In this document: positions 53,730-63,392 of the stretch, in pieces
How positions within the stretch are numbered: position 1 is the first letter of the stretch
Layout of the letters: each line of letters opens with the position of its first letter
Source: MED-G105 sp039025235
GTDB taxonomy: Bacteria; Pseudomonadota; Alphaproteobacteria; Caulobacterales; Parvularculaceae
Reading direction: 5' to 3'
Length of the DNA stretch: 64,000 bases
Assembly: GCA_039025235.1 (NCBI GenBank)
Contig: JBCCOS010000004.1
Coordinates: 186,001-250,000 of the forward strand
Position numbers and translations under genes: made by a program
The notes under the pieces: generated by a model
What the model saw: the letters and a program-made list of their open reading frames with translations, nothing else
Databases searched by the model: none
Told to the model about the DNA's origin: nothing

Positions 53730-55511
53730 ATGAGTTTTGCAACGCCCGTTCGCGATATGCGTTTCGCCCTCGATCATATGGCTGGGTATGAGGCCTTATT
53801 AAAGGGCAATATGTACCCCGATCTTTCGGAGGACTTAACCTCTGCTATTTTGGAAGAAGCGGCCAAGTTTTGCGATAACGTCCTTGCACCACTTAATTGG
53901 GAAAGTGACCAAAACGGTTCCGTGCTAAAGAATGGCGTTGTTCGAACGAGCCCAGGATTCAAAGAAGCCTACCAACAATATGTTGACGGGGGATGGGGGT
54001 CCCTTGCGTTTCCTGAGGAAGTGGGGGGGCAAGGTCTACCGTCGACGCTATCAGTGGCCCTGATAGATGGCATGAATGCGGCGTGCATGTCCTTTGCGAT
54101 CGGTACCACGCTGACCAATGGTGCGCTCAAAACCATCCTCCATGTGGGAACGCCGGAGCAGAAACGTCTCTACGCAGAAAAGCTCGCTTCTGGTGAATGG
54201 ACCGGTACGATGAACCTGACGGAACCTCAAGCCGGTTCCGACCTATCGGAAATTCGTACGAAAGCCGAGCCTGTCGGTGACGGGCGCTATAAGATCACTG
54301 GGCAAAAGATTTATATCACCTATGGCGACCATGACATGGCTGATAACATTGTCCATCTGGTTCTAGCGCGCCTACCCGATGCACCGGAAGGCACCGGTGG
54401 GATCTCGATGTTCCTTGTGCCGAAAAATCATATTAATAACGACGGTGGCTTAGAGGCTTGCAACGATGTTCAATGCGTTGGCCTTGAAGAAAAAATGGGA
54501 CTGCACGGAAGCCCAACCGCTGTGATGGCCTATGGCGAGAAAGGAGAGTGTTACGGCACGCTTCTCGGTGAGGAGAACAAAGGCCTGCGCAATATGTTCG
54601 TCATGATGAATTCAGCACGTCTTGATGTCGGCGTGCAAGGCGTTGGCGTTGCGGAACGAGCCTATCAGCGCGCTTTGGCATATGCTCAAGAGCGTCGCCA
54701 AGGGCGCGCGCCTGGTGTTCGTTCTGGTGATCAGATTCCAATTATTCAGCATGCGGATGTTCGCCGAATGCTCTATTCCATGAAGTCGACGATCGAAGCA
54801 TCACGTGGCATCTGTTATGCGAACGCCGTCGCTTATGACCTTGCACGACGCTCTGACGATGCAGCAACACAAAAAAAAGCAAAGGCCTTGGAAGAGTTGC
54901 TCACGCCAATTTCCAAGGCATGGTCAACCGATCGCGCCAATGAAACAACGTCGATCGGTGTGCAAATTCATGGCGGCATGGGCTATGTTGAGGAAACTGG
55001 AGCCGCGCAACATGTTCGGGACGCTCGCATTGCTGCGATTTACGAAGGCTCTAATGGCATTCAAGCGATCGACCTTGTTGGCCGTAAATTACAGGGCGAT
55101 GGTGGAGCCGCCGCTAATGCGTTTATCGAAGAAGCAAGAGCAACAGCAACCGCGGCGAAAAACGTCGGTTTTGATGCTATTGCGGAACGTCTTTTTGAGA
55201 CGGCAAACGCCGTTAAGCATTCAACGGATTGGTTGTTAGAGGCTGCCAGTCGCGACCCACATGATGTGCTTGCGGGTGCCACCCCATATCTTCGTCAATT
55301 CGGTAATCTTGCTGGTGGTGTATATCTTACGAAGGGCGCGGTAGCGGCAGCGCCTACGGCCAAAGACGGTGACATCTATGCTGCGAGCAAAGTGGCAATA
55401 ACGCAGTTTTATGCCAATAATACGCTTGCGGAAACACCTGGCATCACTGGTGCGGTGACAGCCGGCGCATCATCAGTACAAGAGATCGACCCCGCAGTCC
55501 TTTCCGCTTAA
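53730..55511 (+). CDS. Acyl-CoA dehydrogenase, FadE/DmdC-like long form
   Basis: 593 residues. The N-terminal domain, the FAD-contact region MNLTEPQAGSDLSEIRTKAEP, a beta-domain, and a C-terminal helical domain with GGMGYVEETGAAQHVRDARIAAIYEGSNGIQA (catalytic Glu in YEGSNG) are all present. About 130 extra residues at the C-terminus place it in the 600-residue group that handles medium or long acyl-CoAs or methylthioacryloyl-CoA. It passes electrons to ETF. The next gene, an HSDL2-like SDR, fits lipid metabolism. GGGAGAA precedes the ATG. Confidence 0.92.
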   Translation: MSFATPVRDMRFALDHMAGYEALLKGNMYPDLSEDLTSAILEEAAKFCDNVLAPLNWESDQNGSVLKNGVVRTSPGFKEAYQQYVDGGWGSLAFPEEVGGQGLPSTLSVALIDGMNAACMSFAIGTTLTNGALKTILHVGTPEQKRLYAEKLASGEWTGTMNLTEPQAGSDLSEIRTKAEPVGDGRYKITGQKIYITYGDHDMADNIVHLVLARLPDAPEGTGGISMFLVPKNHINNDGGLEACNDVQCVGLEEKMGLHGSPTAVMAYGEKGECYGTLLGEENKGLRNMFVMMNSARLDVGVQGVGVAERAYQRALAYAQERRQGRAPGVRSGDQIPIIQHADVRRMLYSMKSTIEASRGICYANAVAYDLARRSDDAATQKKAKALEELLTPISKAWSTDRANETTSIGVQIHGGMGYVEETGAAQHVRDARIAAIYEGSNGIQAIDLVGRKLQGDGGAAANAFIEEARATATAAKNVGFDAIAERLFETANAVKHSTDWLLEAASRDPHDVLAGATPYLRQFGNLAGGVYLTKGAVAAAPTAKDGDIYAASKVAITQFYANNTLAETPGITGAVTAGASSVQEIDPAVLSA

Positions 55512-55601
55512 AAACAGTGCGCAGATAATAATAAAGTAAAAACGCTTATCTTATTTGTGTACGCATTATCTATAAATTAAATTTTTTTGAAAGGGATGGT
55601 C

Positions 55602-56489
55602 ATGGGCGATTTGAACGGCAAGACACTATTTATTTCAGGTGCCAGTCGCGGCATTGGGCTTGCTATCGCAAAACGTGCCGCGGCCGACGGTGCAAATATC
55701 GCGATTGCTGCCAAAACGGCAACGCCGCATAAGCATCTACCGGGAACAATTTACACGGCAGCGGAAGAAATAGAGGCGGCTGGCGGCAAGGCCTTACCGC
55801 TCATCGTTGATATCCGTGCTGAAGAGCTGGTGAAAGAAGCCGTCGAAAAAACAGTGGAAACGTTCGGCGGCATTGATATTTGCGTCAATAATGCATCGGC
55901 AATTAATCTCAATGGAACTGAAGCAACGGAGATGAAGCGGTGGGATTTGATGCATCAAATCAATGCCCGTGGCACCTTCGTCGTCACGCGGGCATGTATT
56001 CCCTATCTCAAAAAAGCTGAAAATCCACACATGTTGTCTTTGTCACCGCCGTTAGACATGGACGCCCAGTGGTTTGCCCCGCACGTTGCCTACACAATGG
56101 CAAAGTTCGGCATGTCGATGTGTGTCCTTGGCATGTCAGCGGAATTCAAGAAAGATGGAATTGCGTGCAATGCACTTTGGCCGAGGACTGCAATTGCCAC
56201 TGCAGCGGTTGAATTTGCGCTTGGCGGCGATGCTATGATTAAAGGGTCGCGTACGACCGAAATTCTTGCTGACGCAGCACACCTTATGCTGACTAAACCG
56301 TCTCGCGAGTTTACTGGTAAGTTTGTTATCGATGACACATTTCTCTATGAGCACGGCGTCACAGACTTTGAAAAATATCGTGTCGATGCGTCTCAGAAAT
56401 TGTTGCCGGACTTTTTTGTACCAAACAGTATTCCAGCGCCACCGGGGGTAACTGAAACCATGCATAGCGGCTTGCATATCGGATCTTAA
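55602..56489 (+). CDS. HSDL2-like short-chain dehydrogenase
   Basis: 295 residues. NAD(P) motif SGASRGIGLAIAKRAAADGANIAIAAKTATPH, then GGIDICVNNASAINL and the active site YTMAKFG. The sequence follows human HSDL2 closely (AAKTA, TIYTAAEEIEAAGGKALP, ACIPYLKKAENPHMLSLSPPL) but lacks the SCP2 domain. The substrate is unknown, probably a lipid-derived hydroxyacyl compound. The ATG at 55602 has AAGGG six bases upstream; the in-frame TTG at 55587 is less likely. The stop lies 18 bp before repeat A6. Confidence 0.88.
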   Translation: MGDLNGKTLFISGASRGIGLAIAKRAAADGANIAIAAKTATPHKHLPGTIYTAAEEIEAAGGKALPLIVDIRAEELVKEAVEKTVETFGGIDICVNNASAINLNGTEATEMKRWDLMHQINARGTFVVTRACIPYLKKAENPHMLSLSPPLDMDAQWFAPHVAYTMAKFGMSMCVLGMSAEFKKDGIACNALWPRTAIATAAVEFALGGDAMIKGSRTTEILADAAHLMLTKPSREFTGKFVIDDTFLYEHGVTDFEKYRVDASQKLLPDFFVPNSIPAPPGVTETMHSGLHIGS

Positions 56490-56507
56490 GTTTGCCTACT
56501 GATGACT

Positions 56508-56611
56508 TAAAGCGTCGACACTTCAATTGGAATCGGGACGACGCTTTAAGTTGTTGATTTTACGCATTTCCTTAACGCCAACCGCACACACTTGGCTTGG
56601 AAATGCTTTAG
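56508..56611 (+). repeat. Family A repeat, full copy (A6)
   Basis: The first stem AAAGCGTCG pairs perfectly with CGACGCTTT. Compared with AAAGCGCC/GGCGCTTT of A1 this is a compensated change on both sides. The second stem-loop ends GGAAATGCTTTAG. It lies between the convergent SDR and cfa genes and could terminate both. Confidence 0.88.
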
Positions 56612-56633
56612 GCACGGTAACGAACGTGACCTT

Positions 56634-57857
56634 TCAGGGTCGCGACGCTGTCACTTGGCAAACATCTGTTGTTGCGGCACGAAAACCTGCTTCACAGTAA
56701 GCCAGATAAAAGCGCCATAGTTTTTTGAATCGGTTATCAAAACCGAGCGGTCGTATATCTTGCCAACGCGCTAGAAATGTATCGTGCCAATGGGCGAGGG
56801 TGCGCGCATAATCCTCACCAAACGTTGTCGTGCTACGCAAGGAAAGGCCAGCTTTCTCAATCTGTCCTTTCAAAACAGAAGGGCAGGGCAGTACGCCGCC
56901 GGGGAACACGTAACGCTGAATAAAATCGATCGATTTCAAATAATGATCGAACATTCTATCTGCGATCGTAATGACCTGGAATCCCGCGATGCCACCTGGC
57001 TTCAATCGATCCTTTACTTGCGTGAAATAAGCGGGCCAATATTCACGTCCAACAGCTTCAAACATTTCAATGGAAGCAATTTTATCATAAGCGCCGTCCT
57101 CATCACGATAATCGACAAGTTTAAAGTCAACACGCTCGGCAAGTCCCTGTTCGAAAATACGTTTTTGTGCGTAGGCCAATTGCTCCTTTGAAAGAGTTAG
57201 TCCTGTTACTCTGGCACCGATGTCTTTAGCCGCAAACTCTGCAAATCCACCCCATCCACAACCAATTTCGAGTACAGTTTGGCCAGGCTTTAATTCAATA
57301 GCCTGCGCAAGGGCACGATACTTATTTGTTTGTGCATCGGCGAGATTTTCGCCTGGCGAGGAAAACTTCGCCGACGAATATGTCATCGTCGGATCAAGCC
57401 ATTGCTCGTAAAAGCGGTTGCCTAAGTCGTAATGAGCAGAGATGTTCTTACGCGATCCGGAACGGGAATTACGATTTGTAAAGTGCCGCATTTGTTCGAA
57501 CAGACCAGCAATCGGGGTCGCATCAAATGCGCTCGCGATATAATCAGCATTACGCGCAAACAGCGTAAGGCAGTCTGAAAGATTTGGTGAATCCCATTGA
57601 CCATCTGCATACGACTCAAAGAACCCGATGTCTCCACCAAGAAGCGTTCGCCTTGCAAAGGCAAAGTCTTTGACCAATAAAACAGCGTGCAGATTTTTTT
57701 CTTCTTTGCCAGTATAGGTAAGCGTCTCACCGCTCGGTAGTTTGATTGTTAAAATACCAAAGTGTATTTTTGAGGCTACCACCTTGCAGAGAAGATGAAA
57801 GAATGGGGTTGACCATCCACGTTCGGTTGCAACGGTTATCTTGGTCGTTTTATTCAT
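56634..57857 (-). CDS. cfa: Cyclopropane-fatty-acyl-phospholipid synthase
   Basis: 407 residues. SAM motif VLEIGCGWGGFAEFAAKDIGARVTGLTLSKEQL, NISAHYDLGNRFYEQWLDPTMTYSSAKF, and EMFEAVGREYWPAYFTQV with the bicarbonate-site pattern. It adds a methylene bridge to unsaturated membrane fatty acids and is a stress-protection enzyme. It is next to a photolyase gene on the same strand, with a 204-bp gap that carries a 7-bp hairpin. Confidence 0.94.
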   Translation of the reverse strand: MNKTTKITVATERGWSTPFFHLLCKVVASKIHFGILTIKLPSGETLTYTGKEEKNLHAVLLVKDFAFARRTLLGGDIGFFESYADGQWDSPNLSDCLTLFARNADYIASAFDATPIAGLFEQMRHFTNRNSRSGSRKNISAHYDLGNRFYEQWLDPTMTYSSAKFSSPGENLADAQTNKYRALAQAIELKPGQTVLEIGCGWGGFAEFAAKDIGARVTGLTLSKEQLAYAQKRIFEQGLAERVDFKLVDYRDEDGAYDKIASIEMFEAVGREYWPAYFTQVKDRLKPGGIAGFQVITIADRMFDHYLKSIDFIQRYVFPGGVLPCPSVLKGQIEKAGLSLRSTTTFGEDYARTLAHWHDTFLARWQDIRPLGFDNRFKKLWRFYLAYCEAGFRAATTDVCQVTASRP

Positions 57858-57900
57858 TTAATTTATCGCGATACTTATCGTTTGAAGTATTATTTTTCAT

Positions 57901-57920
57901 GTCGCGTGCGTCAACGCGAC
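57901..57920. promoter_or_regulatory. Inverted repeat upstream of cfa
   Basis: GTCGCGT and ACGCGAC are perfectly complementary with a 6-nt loop, 44-63 bp before the cfa start. A second inverted pair ATACTT/AAGTAT lies between it and the gene. It could be an operator or leader hairpin; neither is followed by a T run. Confidence 0.35.
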
Positions 57921-58061
57921 AATATATCGAATATAGGTGCCATGCGCACTTTTTAAATTCCGCAATTTTGCCGGATCATAATTTAAAAGTGTACTTATTA
58001 TAAGGGCATTTTTTCATCAATATAATACTCAAAATGCCGTGAGAATATCTTCAGCGGCGCA

Positions 58062-59510
58062 TCAGCTTGCCTCTTTGACGCGTTCGTATGCATCCAGAGC
58101 ACGCTTTCGTGTCGTGGATAGGTCGAGCATCGGTAAGGGATAGGTTTCTCCCAATCGAACGTTAGCGGCCTTTAATACAGCTTCGGGTGCGTCGTAAGGG
58201 CAGTGAATATATTTCCTTGGGATTTCCGCGATTTCGGGTACATATTTGCACACATACTTTCCATCAGGGTCAAACTTTTGTGCTTGTGTTACCGGATTAA
58301 AAATTCTGAAGTAAGGCGCAGCATCTGCTCCTGAACCTGCGACCCATTGCCAACTTGCTGTATTGCTTGCTGGGTCTGCGTCAACAAGCGTATCCCAGAA
58401 CCAGCGTTCACCTTCCTGCCATGGTGTGAGCATATTTTTAATAAGAAAGCTCGCCACAATCATTCGCACTCGATTATGCATCCATCCGGTTTGCCAAAGC
58501 TGTCGCATACCGGCGTCGACAATTGGGTAGCCCGTCTGCCCACGCTGCCAGCGCCTCAACGCTTGTCTATCGTTCTGCCAATTAAACTTTGAGTAAGCGG
58601 GCTTAATTGGGTCGGTTTGAATGTCAGGGTAGTGATATAGAAGGACGTATGCGAACTCACGCCATGCAATTTCTGATAAAAAGACGTGCACGCCGTTTTC
58701 ACCCTTATTGCCATTTTTTTCTAAAGCGTCCTTCGTCCGTACCCATATTTGTAATGGACTGATTTCGCCGAAGGCCAAGTGCGGAGACAGTCGCGATGTC
58801 CCCTCTATATCTGGCCGGTTGCGATCCTCTCCGTAATCGCCGACAGCATTTTCCAAAAAAGTTTCAAGGGCTTTAGCGGCACCTTTTTCACCGGGTGTCC
58901 ACTCATCATCGAACGCCTCCGCCCAATTAGGGCGGGTTGGCAGTAAGTCAAAGCTTTCAACGGACAGTGATTCTGGGAATCTCTTCGGAGGCATTAATTT
59001 CTTCGGAGCCTTAGAAGGCGCTGGGCGTTCGGGCCCCGCCTCTTGAAGAGCGCGCCAAAACGGCGTGAAGACTTTGTAAAAACCGCCTGTCTTTGTTTTT
59101 AGCGACCATGGCTCACAGAGAAGTGCCCCGTTAAATGAGTTGGCTTTAACATCACTTTCCATCAGAGCAGATTTCGTTTTTTTATCTTCTTCGATTCCCT
59201 GCTTGTCATAACGACGATTCCAATAAACGGATCGTGCGCCGGTTTCCTCGACAAGCTTCATCAGTTCTTCACCGCCGTTTCCGGCGCGCAAAATGAGCTT
59301 GCTACCGCGCTTTTCGATATCTGCAGACAGCCTCGCGAGGGAATGATGTAGCCACCATTGTCCAGCGCCGCCGTGTGCGAATGGTCCATGGTCGTCATAC
59401 ACATAGAGGATCACTACCTGCTTACTGGCGCTAATCGCAGCATCAAGCGCAGGATTGTCGGTAAGGCGTAGGTCTCGGCGGAGCCACACGATCGATAAGT
59501 CATTTGTCAT
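58062..59510 (-). CDS. phrB: Deoxyribodipyrimidine photolyase
   Basis: 482 residues. The N-terminal antenna domain starts LSIVWLRRDLRLTDNPAL. The C-terminal FAD domain has TSRLSPHLAFGEISP, GQTGYPIVDAGMRQLWQTGWMHNRVRMIVASFL and SGADAAPYFRIFNPVTQAQKFDPDGKYV. It is a class I CPD photolyase that repairs UV lesions with blue light. This implies an organism exposed to sunlight. Confidence 0.95.
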   Translation of the reverse strand: MTNDLSIVWLRRDLRLTDNPALDAAISASKQVVILYVYDDHGPFAHGGAGQWWLHHSLARLSADIEKRGSKLILRAGNGGEELMKLVEETGARSVYWNRRYDKQGIEEDKKTKSALMESDVKANSFNGALLCEPWSLKTKTGGFYKVFTPFWRALQEAGPERPAPSKAPKKLMPPKRFPESLSVESFDLLPTRPNWAEAFDDEWTPGEKGAAKALETFLENAVGDYGEDRNRPDIEGTSRLSPHLAFGEISPLQIWVRTKDALEKNGNKGENGVHVFLSEIAWREFAYVLLYHYPDIQTDPIKPAYSKFNWQNDRQALRRWQRGQTGYPIVDAGMRQLWQTGWMHNRVRMIVASFLIKNMLTPWQEGERWFWDTLVDADPASNTASWQWVAGSGADAAPYFRIFNPVTQAQKFDPDGKYVCKYVPEIAEIPRKYIHCPYDAPEAVLKAANVRLGETYPLPMLDLSTTRKRALDAYERVKEAS

Positions 59511-59665
59511 AGTGGAACCTACGGCGATTCACCAAATTCGGATGCACGCACTTTCAAATTGCCTGCGCGGCATATGGGACGAGCTAGCGGAAGTGAAAAC
59601 AAGAAATGACGCGTCCACTGACGGAGCATAGCAAATCTGAACTTGTCGATCTTTTTTATGAAATG

Positions 59666-60532
59666 TCAGAGCGTTAAATTTTTCAAATAAGTGGCAAGGG
59701 CCGGGCCGATGTTTTCGTCTTTAAGAGCCATATCAACGTTCGCTTGCAACCAACCTAATTTTGATCCGCAGTCGTGTATGGCCGTCTTGCAAACACAAGC
59801 GTGGAAGGTTTGTTTGTCATTTAACGTATTCATGGAATCGGTCAGTTGGATTTCTCCACCAGCACCGGCGCCTTGCTTTTCCAGTAGCGTAAAGATCTCA
59901 GGCTGAAGGACGTATCGACCGATGATGCGAAAGTTTGACGGCGCATCGGACGGCTCGGGTTTTTCCACCATTCCGACCATCTCAATAAGGTCGCCGATTG
60001 CGCCTTTGGGCGCGATAACGCCATATTTTTTGGTCTCTTCGGCCGGGACTTCTTCAACGGCGACGAGATTACCACCAACTTTACTATAGGCGTCGACCAA
60101 TTCTTTAAGGAAGCCAGGGCGTTCTGCGCTAATTTCATCGGGTAACGCTACTGCAAATGGTTCGTTGCCGACTAAATCACGGGCGCACCATACCGCATGG
60201 CCAAGCCCCAGCGGCGCCTGTTGGCGCGTATAAGACACACCACCAGCAATAGGGATGATGGCTTTCATTTGGCTCAAAAGGTCTTCTTTTTTCTTTGCTC
60301 GAAGTGTTTCCTCTAATTCAATCGCATGGTCGAAATAATCTTCGATTGCCGTTTTCCCACGGCCTGTCACAAAAACTATTTTTTCAATCCCGGCATCTTG
60401 GGCTTCTTTTACAACGTAATCAATTAGAGGCCTATCCACCACGGGCAGCATCTCTTTAGGTATTGATTTCGTTGCAGGTAAAACGCGAGTGCCGAGCCCC
60501 GCTACAGGAATGACAACGTTACGAATTTGCAT
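59666..60532 (-). CDS. galU: UTP-glucose-1-phosphate uridylyltransferase
   Basis: 288 residues. Nucleotide motif PVAGLGTRVLPATKSIPKEMLPVVDRPLIDYVV, then FVTGRGKTAIEDYFD and GVVEKP-like GMVEKPEPSDAPS. It makes UDP-glucose for surface polysaccharides and glycolipids. The ATG at 60532 has GAGGG just upstream; the start nine codons earlier is less likely. It follows the DUF3089 gene on the same strand. Confidence 0.95.
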   Translation of the reverse strand: MQIRNVVIPVAGLGTRVLPATKSIPKEMLPVVDRPLIDYVVKEAQDAGIEKIVFVTGRGKTAIEDYFDHAIELEETLRAKKKEDLLSQMKAIIPIAGGVSYTRQQAPLGLGHAVWCARDLVGNEPFAVALPDEISAERPGFLKELVDAYSKVGGNLVAVEEVPAEETKKYGVIAPKGAIGDLIEMVGMVEKPEPSDAPSNFRIIGRYVLQPEIFTLLEKQGAGAGGEIQLTDSMNTLNDKQTFHACVCKTAIHDCGSKLGWLQANVDMALKDENIGPALATYLKNLTL

Positions 60533-60638
60533 TTTTGCCCTCAATCTCCCTATCAACATTCGAAGAAAACCGGCTCTTAAATTCTATCGCATACGAATAA
60601 GAAAATTGCGGTTCGCGGTGTAGTAGAAGAATTCTCAC

Positions 60639-62006
60639 TTATTCTGGCACTTTGTTTATGGGTGCTGCGCCAATATCGATCTTCGTTTCTATTGGTTTCA
60701 AATACCGGGCCTCGTCTTCCATAATGATGGTCAATGCCGCACGGCGCAATGCCGCGTTATCTGCAAGGTCCTGGTAAAACAGGTTATACGGACGTGCTCT
60801 CCATTTTCCACCGAACCAAGATTTTCGCCTCATAAACGATTGTTTTGGCCGATCTGTGATAAGTACACCATCTACGCAGGCGGCACCAATTTCACGGGAC
60901 ATTATTGGTGCGTTGGGCATTGTTTGACTTTCATTGAACGAAAGCCCAGTTGCCGATGCGGCGCCATGATGGCGGTCTGCTTTCAGCGGTCCACTGTCCA
61001 AATGCCAGTCAAGGGGGTTCACGCAGACTAATGGTTCTCTACCCACTGATTCTTGTATCAGATCATTAGACCATACGATCGACCGTGCACGGATTCTATT
61101 GATCTCACGTTTGAAATGCGCTTCATAATCGGTATAGGAAATAACGCACCGAACGGCACGAGGGTCAGCGCACACCGGAATAGGTGGTGACATTTCATTA
61201 AGATACGATTTAGGTACTGAAGCGCCAATTAAGTAGGCGGCTGCGAGCCGTCGCCTTAAACCATTGTCGTCGCCCTCGAAAAACTCTTTCAACAAGCCCA
61301 TTGCAAGGAGAGCGCCTTGTCCATATCCCACGAGAAATAAAGGTTTTTTTGAATCGCTTTGAATAAGAAATTCTCTGAATGCATTAGCAACATCAACATA
61401 TGCCGTCGCGCGGGCGGCCATAGCGTCATATTTATGTGAAAATTGTGCGGAGATCGTTGCTTGGCGATACCTTGGTGCGAAAACACGCCCTACACTCAAA
61501 AACGGACCAATCTCATTCGGCGCAGCAATAACATCCGTTTCGGTTTTAGCGGTTTCATCGTTGATTGGCGCGTTCCAATTCTCTGCCGAGTAATAGGTTG
61601 TCGAGTGAACGTAAAAAATTTCAGCGGACGATTTTAGGTTGGTTTTTTGTTGTCTTAATTCAGCAGAGATCCCTTCAACTTTGTCATCGTGGTCCGAAAG
61701 GGTGGAGCCGGATGTGCTTTTTGCGCCAGTAACCGACTGATCTCGAAGCGTCGGCGGGATCGTTGTTGTAGACGGCTTGGTGGTAGTATCATCAGGTGCG
61801 TTTTCTGCAATCACCGGTTTAGTAGGCCGTAAGATCCAGCTTGCTCGATCCTTGTAATCGGGCGCTCGTGGAGGCGTCGATATTTGAAAAGGTGTTTTGG
61901 GCTTTAAAAAAAAACGGACGATATTGTCCTGAAAAATAACGGTAATGACCATTGTCACCAGGATGGAAATGCCGGTTGTCAATATCGCAAATCGTTTGAT
62001 GTGCAT
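60639..62006 (-). CDS. DUF3089 alpha/beta hydrolase-like protein lacking the nucleophile serine
   Basis: 455 residues from ATG 62006. An N-terminal membrane helix (FAILTTGISILVTMVITVIF) is followed by a low-complexity Thr/Ser/Lys linker to about residue 120, then a DUF3089 domain: FYVHSTTYYSAENWNAPIN, VFAPRYRQATISAQF, KPLFLVGYGQGALLA. In this family the nucleophile elbow is usually GHSQG; here it is GYGQG, with Gly at residue 229. The codon is GGA at 61320-61322. It may be catalytically inactive or have changed function. A TTG at 62069 would add 21 residues and is less likely. Confidence 0.8.
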   Translation of the reverse strand: MHIKRFAILTTGISILVTMVITVIFQDNIVRFFLKPKTPFQISTPPRAPDYKDRASWILRPTKPVIAENAPDDTTTKPSTTTIPPTLRDQSVTGAKSTSGSTLSDHDDKVEGISAELRQQKTNLKSSAEIFYVHSTTYYSAENWNAPINDETAKTETDVIAAPNEIGPFLSVGRVFAPRYRQATISAQFSHKYDAMAARATAYVDVANAFREFLIQSDSKKPLFLVGYGQGALLAMGLLKEFFEGDDNGLRRRLAAAYLIGASVPKSYLNEMSPPIPVCADPRAVRCVISYTDYEAHFKREINRIRARSIVWSNDLIQESVGREPLVCVNPLDWHLDSGPLKADRHHGAASATGLSFNESQTMPNAPIMSREIGAACVDGVLITDRPKQSFMRRKSWFGGKWRARPYNLFYQDLADNAALRRAALTIIMEDEARYLKPIETKIDIGAAPINKVPE

Positions 62007-62495
62007 TCGCCCAAAACCAATAAAACTTAAGTGAAAGGGGTATACACCAAAAGAGCTGGCGCCCAACAATGTATTGATGCATCTCGCGCGACGATAGCGT
62101 GCTCGAAAACTGGGTTATTTAACAGGATGATATAAATCTTACATAATTTCATCAGGCCTTTCAGATCGAAAGTCTTCCTCATTGAGCAGTTCAGAGCCAA
62201 CACGTTTTTTTATAACGCCGTAACAATTGCTCGAACGGGCCTGAATTGGTTGTCTTGTATCTTGTATTGGGCGCATAAAGCGTCATATGCGACCGTTAAC
62301 CACTGGTTAGCGTAAACTGTTCATGTTTCTGCTTCGATTGTATGCTTTAGCACATGGATTGGTATATAAATTGAAGCCTTTGAGCTGCTGAATAAGGACT
62401 GGGCATTCTGGGTGTTGCCTCAAATTTTTCAGGGTTTTGCCCCAAATTAATGTCAGTTGTTTATTTAATAGCATGCGTGAGGAACGGCTAAGGCC
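62007..62495. other. 489-bp divergent region between the DUF3089 and DUF502 genes
   Basis: No ORF or repeat copy is supported. It must hold the two divergent promoters. The sequence is AT-rich, with no long symmetry that I could find. Confidence 0.45.
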
Positions 62496-63314
62496 ATGTC
62501 AAAATCATTCAACGATAATGAAAAAAGACAAAACGAGCGTGGAAGTAAACCAAAACACGATCGATCCCGTGACCTCTTAAAACCACAAAAGCAGAGTTTT
62601 TTCGGCAGCCTTTGGTCGAGTTTTATTGCTGGCGTCGTTGTCGTCGCCCCAATTAGCATCACTGTTGCAATTACCTATTGGTTCGTCACTGGACCGATGA
62701 CGAAGCTCGATACTTTTGTAAAGAATTTCCTTCCAGCGGGTGATAGCACAGTAGAAACGCTCACGCGGGCAATTCCGGGTTTTGGAATTCTAATTGCGTT
62801 TATAGCAATCATAATACTGGGCGCATCGGCGAAAAATTTCTTTGGTCGTGCCTTCATCAATGCCGGTGAAAATATTCTCGATACGTTGCCAGTTGTGCGC
62901 AATCTCTATCGATTTTTCAAAAACGTTTTTGAGACGGCTCTTCAACAATCTGACCGATCTTTCAAAGAAGTTGCTCTTATTCAATATCCTCGTCCTGGCG
63001 TCTGGGCCATTGCCTTTGTTGTGGGGAAAACAAAAGGAGAGATCAGCAATGTGTTGGATGATCAGGGACCCGATATGACGAGCGTATTTATCCCTACGGG
63101 CCCAAATCCGACATCGGGTTTTCTACTTTTCTTGCCTAGGAGTGAAATGCGCCCGCTAGAAATGTCGGTTGAAGATGCGGCGAAAGCGGTATTCTCTTTG
63201 GGATTGGTGTTACCAGATCTTCCGGTGGGTGACGAGGCTTTAAGACGTCTTGAAGAAGCTGCGGCGAATGCAATGCCAATTGAGAAAAAGAAACGTCGTA
63301 TTTTCGGACGATAA
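62496..63314 (+). CDS. DUF502 family membrane protein
   Basis: 272 residues. A polar N-terminus of about 35 residues precedes two membrane helices (FIAGVVVVAPISITVAITYWF and GFGILIAFIAIIILGA). The DUF502 core follows: PVVRNLYRFFKNVFETALQQSDRSFKEVALIQYPRPGVWAIAFV and FIPTGPNPTSGFLLFLPRSEM. It is an inner-membrane protein of unknown function, often found beside recG as here. AAGG precedes the ATG. Confidence 0.92.
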   Translation: MSKSFNDNEKRQNERGSKPKHDRSRDLLKPQKQSFFGSLWSSFIAGVVVVAPISITVAITYWFVTGPMTKLDTFVKNFLPAGDSTVETLTRAIPGFGILIAFIAIIILGASAKNFFGRAFINAGENILDTLPVVRNLYRFFKNVFETALQQSDRSFKEVALIQYPRPGVWAIAFVVGKTKGEISNVLDDQGPDMTSVFIPTGPNPTSGFLLFLPRSEMRPLEMSVEDAAKAVFSLGLVLPDLPVGDEALRRLEEAAANAMPIEKKKRRIFGR

Positions 63315-63392
63315 TACCGCTTTTCTGTTTACAGAATAAACATTGTGTAGGGAATTTTATGCCGTCTTATATTTCGACGGTGAACGAGATCT

